Source: JBDTSW01 sp039930945
GTDB lineage: Bacteria; Actinomycetota; Thermoleophilia; Solirubrobacterales; 70-9
Assembly: GCA_039930945.1 (NCBI GenBank)
Contig: JBDTSW010000012.1
Location: forward strand, 1-32,813
Length of the DNA stretch: 32,813 bases
Reading direction: 5' to 3'
Part shown: one piece after another, positions 7,333 through 14,557 of the stretch
Layout: each line of letters starts with the position of its first letter
Numbering within the stretch: position 1 is the stretch's first letter
Made by a program: the position numbers and the translations under genes
The notes under the pieces: generated by a model
Seen by the model: the letters and a program-made list of their open reading frames with translations, nothing else
Told to the model about the DNA's origin: nothing
Database searches by the model: none

Positions 7333-8528
7333 GGGTCCTGATCACCAGCTCGCGGATGCCCTTCGCGCTGGCGATCATCCGCAAGCTGGCCGAGCAGGGG
7401 CACGAGGTCTACGCGTCCGACGACTACGAGCTGGCGCCCGGAAGCCACTCGCGGTACGTGACCGAGCGGTTCGTCACGGCGTCGCCGCGCGACCAAACCG
7501 AGGAGTTCATCGACGACGTTGAGCGGATCGCGACCGACTCCGGGGTCGACGCGATCGTCCCCGCCTTCGAGGAGGTCTTCTACCTCTCGACCCGGCACGA
7601 GCGCCTGGCGGAGGTGGCCGAGCCCTTCTGTTCGCCGTTCGCGACGCTGCTGCCGCTGCACGACAAGCAGAGCTTCGAGCGCCTGGCGACCGGCATGGGG
7701 CTGGCGATGGCGACCACGGTGATCGCCTCCACCGATGCGGAGCTTGGCGCGGCGCTGGAGCGCTTCCCCCGCTACTTCGCCAGGGCAGCCTTCTCGCGCG
7801 GGGGCGTCAGCCTGCTCACCAACGCCGGCCCGCTGGCGGGCCAGGTCGCGATCTCCGATTGCCACCCGACCACCGCCAACCCGTGGTTGGTGCAGGAGTT
7901 CGTCGACGGCGAGACGTTCTGCACCTACAGCACCGTTCACGAGGGGCGGGTGGTCGCACACTGCGCCTACTCGATCCCCCGCCAGTGGAAGCACTCGACC
8001 GGAATCCAGTTCGTCGCGATCGATGGCGCGGCGACGCTCGACGTGGTCGAGCGGATCGCCGCGGAGACGGGCTACACGGGCCAGGTCTCGTTCGACTTCA
8101 TCGCCTCGCCCGACGGGCCCTACCTGGTCGAGTGCAACCCACGGGCGACCGACGGGGCGCTGCTGATGTCCTCGCCGCAGCTCGCCCGCGGGCTGTTCGA
8201 GCCCGAGGGCGAGTGCGAGATGGTGCCGGAGGGCGAGAGCATCCAGCTCGACCTGGCCATCTTCGGCGGGATCTTCGCGGGGGGCCTGCGGCAGATGCCC
8301 TCCACCATGCGCGACCTGATCGAGATCCGCGGCTCGGACCGCGGCTGGCACGACGCCCTGCCCAACCTCTACTCCGCCCTCGCACTCGCCCGCTCAGAGC
8401 GCCTGCGCCACTCCGACCACTCCGCCCTGTTCGTCGCGATGGCCGGGGACATCAGCTGGGACGGGGACGAGATCGCCGGCATGTCCGACATGGATCGCCG
8501 ACTGTTGGCCGGGATCGGCGACGGCTAA
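7329..8528 (+). CDS. ATP-grasp domain protein
   Basis: A 399-aa ATP-grasp-fold protein, resembling the carbamoyl-phosphate synthetase/PylC-like group that ligates a carboxylate to an amine or thiol through an acyl-phosphate. A pre-ATP-grasp Rossmann-like N-terminus (MRVLITSSRMPFALAIIRKL) is followed by the ATP-binding LHDKQSFERLA region, WLVQEFVDGETFCTY, and the metal-binding YLVECNPRATDGA. No additional transferase or CoA-binding domain is visible, and the substrate cannot be read from sequence. The start overlaps the hydratase stop (ATGA), so the two are co-translated; an acyl-CoA-linked role is therefore possible but only inferred. The gene ends 14 bp before the convergent pyruvate kinase stop. 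Confidence 0.8.
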   Translation: MRVLITSSRMPFALAIIRKLAEQGHEVYASDDYELAPGSHSRYVTERFVTASPRDQTEEFIDDVERIATDSGVDAIVPAFEEVFYLSTRHERLAEVAEPFCSPFATLLPLHDKQSFERLATGMGLAMATTVIASTDAELGAALERFPRYFARAAFSRGGVSLLTNAGPLAGQVAISDCHPTTANPWLVQEFVDGETFCTYSTVHEGRVVAHCAYSIPRQWKHSTGIQFVAIDGAATLDVVERIAAETGYTGQVSFDFIASPDGPYLVECNPRATDGALLMSSPQLARGLFEPEGECEMVPEGESIQLDLAIFGGIFAGGLRQMPSTMRDLIEIRGSDRGWHDALPNLYSALALARSERLRHSDHSALFVAMAGDISWDGDEIAGMSDMDRRLLAGIGDG

Positions 8529-8542
8529 GACGGCCTGCCCGC

Positions 8543-9982
8543 TCAGGGCACGCGGTGGATCTCGAACAGGTTCGTGCCCAGTTCCTGTTCGGGCATCCCG
8601 GCGGTGATGCCGATCAGCTCACCTGACTTGGCGACGCCGGTCTCCTTGGCGAAGCGCGCACAGTCGTCGAGCAGGGCGGTCAGGCCCTCCCAGTCGTCGG
8701 CGAGCACGCAGCTGACCCCGAAGAGCACCTGCAGGCGGCGCACGGTCTCCCGTCGAGGCGAGACCGCCAGCACCGGCATCCGCGGGCGCTGGGCAGAGAC
8801 CAGGCGGGCGGTCCGGCCGCTGCGAGTCGGCACGACGATCGCCGCCAGGCCGAGGTTGTAGGTCGAGCCCACCGCGGCGCGCGCGACCGAGCCGGCGACG
8901 TCGTCGGCGTCGGTGACGACCCGGTTGAACAGCCAGTGGTCGTAGGGGAGGTCGGGCTCGGTGGCGCGAGCGATCCTGTCCATCACCGCCACCGCCTCGA
9001 CCGGGTAGTCGCCCACCGCGGTCTCCTCCGAGAGCATCACCGCGTCGGTCCCCTGGAGGATCGCGGCGGAGACATCGCTGACCTCGGCGCGGGTCGGCCT
9101 CGGCGAGCTGACCATCGAGGCGAGCATCTGGGTCGCGGTGATCGAGGGCCGAGCGTGGTTTCCGGCAAGGCGCAGAAGCCTCCGTTGCACCGTCGGCACC
9201 TGCTCGATCGGGAGCTCGATGCCGAGGTCCCCGCGGGCGACCATGATCCCGGCCGTCGTGGCCGCGATGATCTCCCCCGAGCGCTCGGCGGCCTGGGGCT
9301 TCTCGATCTTGGCGATCACCGGGATGTCGGAGCCCGCCGTCCGGATCCGCCGCTCGACCGGGAGGATGTCCTCGGCGCGACGGACAAAGGAGATCGCCAG
9401 CAGGTCGATGTCGTGCGAGATCGCGAAGTCCACCCACTCCAGGTCCTCTCGCCTCGCCGCCGGCAGCGAGACCTCGGATCCGGGCAGGTTGAGGCCCTGG
9501 TGCGAGGCCACCCGGCCGCCCGCCTCGACCGCGCAGCGGACCGAGTCCGAGTCCTTGCCGAGAACTCGCAGGCGGATGCGCCCGTCGGCCAGGTAAACGG
9601 CGTCGCCCTCCGAGACCGCCTCCGGGAGGCCGGCCCAGGAGACCGGCAGGTGCCCGGCGTCGCCCTTGGTCTCGCCGGTGGTCAGCTCCGTCTCGCTGTC
9701 GGGGGCCAGCTCGACCACGCCCGCGGCAAGCGTGCCCAGCCGCAGCTTCGGCCCCGGCAGGTCGCCCAGCAGACCGATCTCCCTGCCGGCGCTGTCGGCG
9801 GCCTCGCGCGCCCGCACGACGTTCTCGGCGTGCTCGTCGGCCGTGCCGTGCGAGAAGTTGAGCCGGAAGACGTCGGCCCCGGCCTCGATCAGCCTCGTCA
9901 TCGTCTCGACCGAGTGGCTGACGGGGCCGATCGTGGTGACGATCTTGGTGCGACGGCGATCATCGCCGGGCGGCGCCGGCAT
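8543..9982 (-). CDS. pyk: Pyruvate kinase
   Basis: A 479-aa pyruvate kinase, transferring phosphate from phosphoenolpyruvate to ADP at the end of glycolysis. The N-terminus (RRTKIVTTIGPVSHS) and FRLNFSHGTADEH are standard. The B-domain follows, then DIDLLAISFVRRAEDI, the catalytic-lysine segment PVIAKIEKPQA, the metal-site MVARGDLGIELP, and ATQMLASM. The C-terminal regulatory domain carries VPTRSGRTARLVSAQRP. Length is normal. Start ATG at 9982 overlaps by one base the stop of the upstream cation ATPase (TGATG), so translation is likely coupled to the pump gene. The open frame upstream is only ATPase sequence in another frame. Confidence 0.95.
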   Translation of the reverse strand: MPAPPGDDRRRTKIVTTIGPVSHSVETMTRLIEAGADVFRLNFSHGTADEHAENVVRAREAADSAGREIGLLGDLPGPKLRLGTLAAGVVELAPDSETELTTGETKGDAGHLPVSWAGLPEAVSEGDAVYLADGRIRLRVLGKDSDSVRCAVEAGGRVASHQGLNLPGSEVSLPAARREDLEWVDFAISHDIDLLAISFVRRAEDILPVERRIRTAGSDIPVIAKIEKPQAAERSGEIIAATTAGIMVARGDLGIELPIEQVPTVQRRLLRLAGNHARPSITATQMLASMVSSPRPTRAEVSDVSAAILQGTDAVMLSEETAVGDYPVEAVAVMDRIARATEPDLPYDHWLFNRVVTDADDVAGSVARAAVGSTYNLGLAAIVVPTRSGRTARLVSAQRPRMPVLAVSPRRETVRRLQVLFGVSCVLADDWEGLTALLDDCARFAKETGVAKSGELIGITAGMPEQELGTNLFEIHRVP

Positions 9983-12465
9983 CACCGCTCCAGCTGCTCC
10001 GGCTCTCCGACCGGGGCGTGCTCGCCGGTCCTGGGGCTGTGGGTGGGTTGGGGGACGCCGTCGTCGGGGGGCTCGCCCCCGTCCACCTCGAGGTGCTGGA
10101 TGTAGGGAAGGCGCCAGGCGAGGGCCGCGAGCACGAGCCCGGCGGCGACGCAGGCGAGCGAGAGGAACCACTGGGCCGAGGTGAGCAGCTCGAGGTCGAA
10201 GAACTCGCGCACCGGGGAGGCGGCGAGGATCAGCGCGAACAGCGCCCCCAGCCCGGCGATCATCGCCAGCATGTAGCTCTGGATCGTGATGTGCTCGCGC
10301 CCGGGCCCACGCTCGAGCAGGAGGATGAAGCAGAGGCCGAGCACGATCAACGTCGTCGTCGCCGCGGTGCGGCCCTCCTCCAGGGTGCCGCCGAAGACGC
10401 TGTCCACCAAGAAGAACGAGAGCAGCGAGGCGACCCCGATCGCGACCCCGGCCGGAACCGCGAACGCCGCCAGGGCGCGCAGCAGGCGGCCGCGGTACAG
10501 GGGCCCCTCGCTCGGAGCCAGCGCCAAGACGAACGAGGGGATGCCGATCGTCAGCATCGCCGCCACCGTGAGCTGGCGCGGCAGGAACGGGAAGGTGAAG
10601 CCGAACGCCGCCGTGACCGTGATCAGGAAGGCGGCGTAGACGGACTTGGTCAGGTAGAGCCGGCCGAGGCGATGGATGTTGCGGGCGATGCGCCGGCCCT
10701 CCGCCACCGCACGGGGGAGCATCGAGAATTGGTCGGAGAGCAGGACGATGTCAGCGACCCCCTTGGTGACCTGGCTGCCCGAGCCCATCGAGACCGCCAT
10801 TTGCGCCCGCTTCAGCGCCGGCACGTCGTTGACGCCGTCGCCGATCATCGCCGTGAACCGGCCGCGGTCCGAGAGCGCCCCGACCAGTGCCTTCTTCTGC
10901 TCGGGAGCGATCCGGCAAAAGACCGTGTTTCGCTCTGCGGCCTGCGCCAGCCCGGTGCGGTCGTCGGGCAGGTCCGAGCCCTCGATCACCCCTGCCTCCA
11001 GCGGGACGCCCACCGCGTAGGCGACCGCGGTCACGGTCGAGCGAGCGTCTCCGGAGATCAGCTTCAGGTCCACGTCCTGCTCGCGCATGAACTCGATCGT
11101 CTCACGGGCATCAGGGCGCAGCCGCTCCTCGAGCACGACCAGCGCCAGCGGCTCGAGTCGCGGCGGGGGCGCCGAGGCCGGGCTCTGCGGAAGCCCGTCC
11201 ACCGCCTCTCCGAAGGCGACCACGCGGCGCCCGGCGCGGGTGTGCTCCTGCAGAGTGTTCTGCAGCGCCGGCGGGAGGGTCAGGGCGCCGGCCGCCGCGA
11301 GCACATCCGGCGCTCCGAGCACGTAGCTGCGCGGGCCTCCGCCTGCCTCCAGGGTGATGCCGCTCCACTTCCAGGCTGACGAGAACGGGACCTCGGCGAT
11401 CACCCGTCCGGGTGTGCCCGGGTAGCGGTCGGCGATCACCTGGAGGGTCCGGTTGCGCTCGCCCGAGGAGTGAGCGAAGCGGCCGATCGCCTCGTGTGCC
11501 CGTCCGGGGTGCTGCCGGTCGGCCACCTCGACCGAGAGCAGGTCGAGCGAGCCGTCGGTGAGGGTGCCGGTCTTGTCGACGCAGATCGTGTCCACCGCCG
11601 CCAGCGCCTCGGTGGCACTTATCTGCTGGACCAGCGTGTTCATCTTCGCCAGTCGCACCGCCGCCACGGCGAAGGTGACGCTCATCAGCAGCACCAGGCC
11701 CTCGGGGATCAGGGTGATCAGGCCGGCGGTCGCGGTCTGGGCGGCCTCCTCGAAGCCGACGTCGCGGGCGCCGAGCGCCAGCAGCAGGATCAACGCCAGC
11801 GGGGCCATCGCGATCGTCGTCGCCGAAAGCACCCGGTTGACCTCGACCTGAAGCGGGGAGGGGGGATGGCGAAACTCGCGCGCCTCGCCGGCGATCCTGG
11901 CGGCGTGGCTGTGCTCGCGCACCGCGTCGAGCTCGTAGTAGCACGATCCCGAGAGGCAGAAGGCGCCGGAGAGCAGCCGGTCGCCCTCACGCTTGGAGAT
12001 GCCGTCGGACTCGCCGGTGAGCATCGACTCGTCAAGCGTGAGCCCGCGCGAGACGGTGACGACGCCGTCGGCGACCAGCTGGTCGCCCGGCTCGATGCGG
12101 ACGCTGTCGCCGGGCACGACCTCGTCGGCGCGAAGCTCGGACACCTGGCCGTCGCGCACGACCCTGGCCTGCGGGGCCACCAGCAGGGCGAGCTGGTCGA
12201 GCGTCTCCTTCGCCTTCAGCTCCTGGCGGATGCCGATCGCGGAGTTGACGATCGCGATCACCCCAAAGATCGCGTCGGCGAACAGCCCCAGGGAGAGGAT
12301 GAGGATGAAGAAGACGCCGATGATCGCGTTGAACAGCGTGAAGACGTTGCCCGCGACGATCGACGCCACCGAGCGGCTGGACTCGTCCTCCGGCGGCCCG
12401 AGGCGCTCGAGCCGGCGGTGGGCCTCGGTGCTCGACAGCCCGCCGGGATGACTTCCCGCTTCCAC
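9982..12465 (-). CDS. P-type cation-transporting ATPase, CtpE-like
   Basis: An 827-aa P-type ATPase that couples ATP hydrolysis to cation transport across the inner membrane. Visible parts in order: two N-terminal membrane helices (about residues 37-80), actuator loop with LTGES at about 150, IPEGLVLLMS in the fourth membrane helix, DKTGTLT with the phosphorylated Asp at about 297, a shortened nucleotide-binding domain containing FSSAWKWSG and YVLGAPDVL, the GDGVNDVPALK hinge, and about six C-terminal helices. There is no N-terminal heavy-metal domain. The PEGL helix and short N domain resemble mycobacterial CtpE, reported as a calcium transporter; calcium specificity here is inferred. The GTG start at 12465 lies 6 nt after a TATAGAT box. 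Its stop overlaps the pyk start. Confidence 0.9.
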   Translation of the reverse strand: MEAGSHPGGLSSTEAHRRLERLGPPEDESSRSVASIVAGNVFTLFNAIIGVFFILILSLGLFADAIFGVIAIVNSAIGIRQELKAKETLDQLALLVAPQARVVRDGQVSELRADEVVPGDSVRIEPGDQLVADGVVTVSRGLTLDESMLTGESDGISKREGDRLLSGAFCLSGSCYYELDAVREHSHAARIAGEAREFRHPPSPLQVEVNRVLSATTIAMAPLALILLLALGARDVGFEEAAQTATAGLITLIPEGLVLLMSVTFAVAAVRLAKMNTLVQQISATEALAAVDTICVDKTGTLTDGSLDLLSVEVADRQHPGRAHEAIGRFAHSSGERNRTLQVIADRYPGTPGRVIAEVPFSSAWKWSGITLEAGGGPRSYVLGAPDVLAAAGALTLPPALQNTLQEHTRAGRRVVAFGEAVDGLPQSPASAPPPRLEPLALVVLEERLRPDARETIEFMREQDVDLKLISGDARSTVTAVAYAVGVPLEAGVIEGSDLPDDRTGLAQAAERNTVFCRIAPEQKKALVGALSDRGRFTAMIGDGVNDVPALKRAQMAVSMGSGSQVTKGVADIVLLSDQFSMLPRAVAEGRRIARNIHRLGRLYLTKSVYAAFLITVTAAFGFTFPFLPRQLTVAAMLTIGIPSFVLALAPSEGPLYRGRLLRALAAFAVPAGVAIGVASLLSFFLVDSVFGGTLEEGRTAATTTLIVLGLCFILLLERGPGREHITIQSYMLAMIAGLGALFALILAASPVREFFDLELLTSAQWFLSLACVAAGLVLAALAWRLPYIQHLEVDGGEPPDDGVPQPTHSPRTGEHAPVGEPEQLER

Positions 12466-12471
12466 CGCCTG

Positions 12472-12478
12472 ATCTATA
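12472..12478 (-). promoter_or_regulatory. -10 element for the P-type ATPase-pyk operon
   Basis: TATAGAT on the minus strand, then 6 nt, then the GTG at 12465: leaderless geometry. Confidence 0.5.
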
Positions 12479-12541
12479 CAGCAGCGGGCCGGGCGCGACG
12501 CGGGTGCCCTCGAGCGCGGTACGCAGCCCTCAGGAGCGGCC

Positions 12542-13387
12542 TCAGTCCCTCGCCTTCTTCGCCTTGGGCTTCGCCTTCGATCCCGTCATCAGCTTCGCCG
12601 CGGCGTCGGGCACATAGTTGTTGGCGTCGCGAGGCGGCCGCTGGTAACCGGAGTCGCTCTGGCGCTTGGGAAGCCTGATCCGGTTGACCTCGCGCTTGTG
12701 GTAGGGCACCTGGGAAAGCAGGTGAGAGATGCAGTTGATGCGGGCGTTGCGCTTGATGTCGGACTCGACCACGTGCCACCTCGCCGGCGGGATATCTGTG
12801 TGCAAGAACATCTCGTCCTTCGCCTTCGAGTACTCGACCCAGCGCCGCTGGGACTCGACGTCCACGGGGGAGAGCTTCCAGTTCTTGAGTGGGTCGTCGA
12901 TGCGCGCCTTGAAGCGCCTCTCCTGTTCGGAGTCGGAGACCGAGAACCAGTACTTGAGCAGGATGATCCCGTCGTCGATCAGCATCCGCTCGAAGACGGG
13001 GCATTGGCGCATGAACCGCAGGTACTCGTCGTCGGTGCAGAAGCCCATGACGTGCTCGACGCCGGCGCGGTTGTACCAGGAGCGGTCGAACAGCACCATC
13101 TCGCCGCCCGCCGGGAGGTGGGCGACATAGCGCTGGAAATACCATTCCGTCTTCTCGCGCTCGGTGGGGGCGGGCAGCGCGGCCACCCGCGCGATGCGCG
13201 GGCTGAGGGACTCCGTGATGCGCTTGATCGCCCCACCCTTGCCGGCGGCATCCCGTCCCTCGAAGATCAGCGCCACCCGCGCGCCCTCGCGCTTGACCCA
13301 GTCGGTCATCGCGACCAACTCGGTCTGCAGCCGCAACAGCTCATCCTCGTACACCCTGCGCGGGAGCTTCTGGGCGTCCTTGCTCAC
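12542..13387 (-). CDS. ppk2: Polyphosphate kinase 2
   Basis: A 281-aa PPK2-family kinase that uses polyphosphate to phosphorylate nucleotides (or the reverse). Walker A is FEGRDAAGKGGAIKR at about residues 43-57, Walker B is DRSWYNR, and the lid region contains SEQERRFKARIDDPLKNWKLSP. FMRQCPVFERMLIDDGIILLKYWFSVS is family-typical. Length fits single-domain PPK2. The C-terminus is a short Lys/Ala-rich tail (KAKPKAKKARD). GTG at 13387 is chosen from the family N-terminus; a GATCAT hexamer lies 6 nt upstream, again near-leaderless. It precedes the ATPase-pyk pair on the same strand, but a 76-bp gap with a separate -10 box makes them separate units. Nucleotide preference (NMP or NDP) is not decided. 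Confidence 0.9.
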   Translation of the reverse strand: MSKDAQKLPRRVYEDELLRLQTELVAMTDWVKREGARVALIFEGRDAAGKGGAIKRITESLSPRIARVAALPAPTEREKTEWYFQRYVAHLPAGGEMVLFDRSWYNRAGVEHVMGFCTDDEYLRFMRQCPVFERMLIDDGIILLKYWFSVSDSEQERRFKARIDDPLKNWKLSPVDVESQRRWVEYSKAKDEMFLHTDIPPARWHVVESDIKRNARINCISHLLSQVPYHKREVNRIRLPKRQSDSGYQRPPRDANNYVPDAAAKLMTGSKAKPKAKKARD

Positions 13388-13432
13388 ACCCCGATGATCG
13401 CGGGTCGCGAGCCTCGGTGCATGCCGGGCGGC

Positions 13433-13438
13433 TAGGCT
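13433..13438 (+). promoter_or_regulatory. -10 element (TAGGCT) for the first LLM oxidoreductase
   Basis: TAGGCT, 9 nt before the ATG at 13448. No obvious Shine-Dalgarno lies in the 9-nt gap. Confidence 0.5.
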
Positions 13439-13447
13439 GCCGCCCAG

Positions 13448-14515
13448 ATGGCGCTGAAGCTCGGACTCAACCTCGGCTACTGGGGAATCGGCCCGCAGGG
13501 CGCGGACGCGCTCGAGATCACGCGCGAGGCCGAGCGCCTCGGCTACGACTCCGTCTGGGTCGCCGAGTCCTATGGCTCGGATGTGGTCAGCGTGCTCGCC
13601 TGGCTTGCGCCCCAGACCGAGACGATCAAGCTCGGCGCGGCGATCATGCAGGTCCCCGCGCGGGCGCCGGCGGCGGCGGCGATGGCCGGGGTGACGATCG
13701 ACGCCCTCTCCGGAGGCCGCTTCATCTTCGGCTTCGGGCCCTCGGGGCCGCAGGTCTCGGAGGGCTGGTACGGGGTGCCCTACGCGAAGCCCTGGGGACG
13801 AACGCGGGAGTACATCGAGGTCGTCCGCGAGATCGTCGCCCGCGAGGGTCGCCTCTCCTACAAGGGCAACCACTTCCAGCTGCCGATCGAGGGCGGAACG
13901 GGACAGGGCAAGGCGCTGAAGCTGAACGTGCACCCGGTGCGCAACGACATTCCGATCTTCGTCGGGGCGATCGGCCGTAAGTCGGTCGAGATGGCGGCCG
14001 AGATCTGCGACGGGTGGATCCCGATCTTCAGCTCGCCCGACGCCTTCGAGTCCACCTGGGGCGAGCATCTGGAGGCCGGCTTCGCCAAAGGGGGGCGTGG
14101 TCCCGACGACCTCGAGATCTCGCCGACCCTGCAGATCGGCATCGACGGCGACATCGACGCCGCCCGCGCCATGGTCAAGGCCGGGCTGCTGCTGTACCTC
14201 GGCGGCATGGGCAGCCGCGAGACGAACTTCTACGTCGACCTCACCCACCGTTTCGGCTACGGCGAGGTCGCCGACGAGGTGCAGTCGCTGTATCTCGACG
14301 GCAAGCGCGAGCAGGCCTTTGCGGCGATCCCCGACGAGCTCGCAGACGCGACCTCCCTGGTCGGCACCGAGGCACAGGTGCGCGAGCGCATCGAGGCCTA
14401 CGACCGGATCGGCGTCGATCGCCTGATCGTCTCGCCGATCCAGCCGGACCCCGCCCAGCGGTCGCACACGCTCCAGCGCCTGGCCGAGATCGTCGGCGTC
14501 GGCGCTCCCGCGTAG
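13448..14515 (+). CDS. LLM-class F420-dependent oxidoreductase
   Basis: A 355-aa luciferase-like (TIM-barrel) oxidoreductase, expected to use coenzyme F420 or FMN. It opens with KLGLNLGYWG, followed by ITREAERLGYDSVWVAESYGSD, GAAIMQVPARAPAAAAMAGVTIDALSGGR with FGFGPSGPQVSEGWYG, PIFVGAIGRKSVEMAAEICDGW, and a C-terminal VGTEAQVRERIEAYDRIGVDRLIVSP. All are normal for the actinobacterial F420 group. The substrate is not readable. It stands alone between divergent ppk2 and the downstream kinase gene, which has its own promoter. The start is set by the family N-terminus and the TAGGCT box. Confidence 0.88.
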   Translation: MALKLGLNLGYWGIGPQGADALEITREAERLGYDSVWVAESYGSDVVSVLAWLAPQTETIKLGAAIMQVPARAPAAAAMAGVTIDALSGGRFIFGFGPSGPQVSEGWYGVPYAKPWGRTREYIEVVREIVAREGRLSYKGNHFQLPIEGGTGQGKALKLNVHPVRNDIPIFVGAIGRKSVEMAAEICDGWIPIFSSPDAFESTWGEHLEAGFAKGGRGPDDLEISPTLQIGIDGDIDAARAMVKAGLLLYLGGMGSRETNFYVDLTHRFGYGEVADEVQSLYLDGKREQAFAAIPDELADATSLVGTEAQVRERIEAYDRIGVDRLIVSPIQPDPAQRSHTLQRLAEIVGVGAPA

Positions 14516-14525
14516 ACCCGGCCGC

Positions 14526-14543
14526 CCCCCGCCCGGGCGGGGG
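14526..14543 (+). terminator. 18-bp perfect GC palindrome before the kinase gene
   Basis: CCCCCGCCCGGGCGGGGG is its own reverse complement. It begins 11 nt after the LLM stop codon and ends 3 nt before the kinase -10 box. It could terminate the LLM transcript as a hairpin or act as an operator over the kinase -35 region; the sequence alone does not decide. There is no T tract. Confidence 0.45.
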
Positions 14544-14545
14544 TA

Positions 14546-14551
14546 GATAAT
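14546..14551 (+). promoter_or_regulatory. -10 element for the Ser/Thr kinase gene
   Basis: GATAAT (within TAGATAAT), then exactly 6 nt, then the ATG at 14558: the best -10 match in the window and a leaderless layout. Confidence 0.55.
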
Positions 14552-14557
14552 CGCGCC

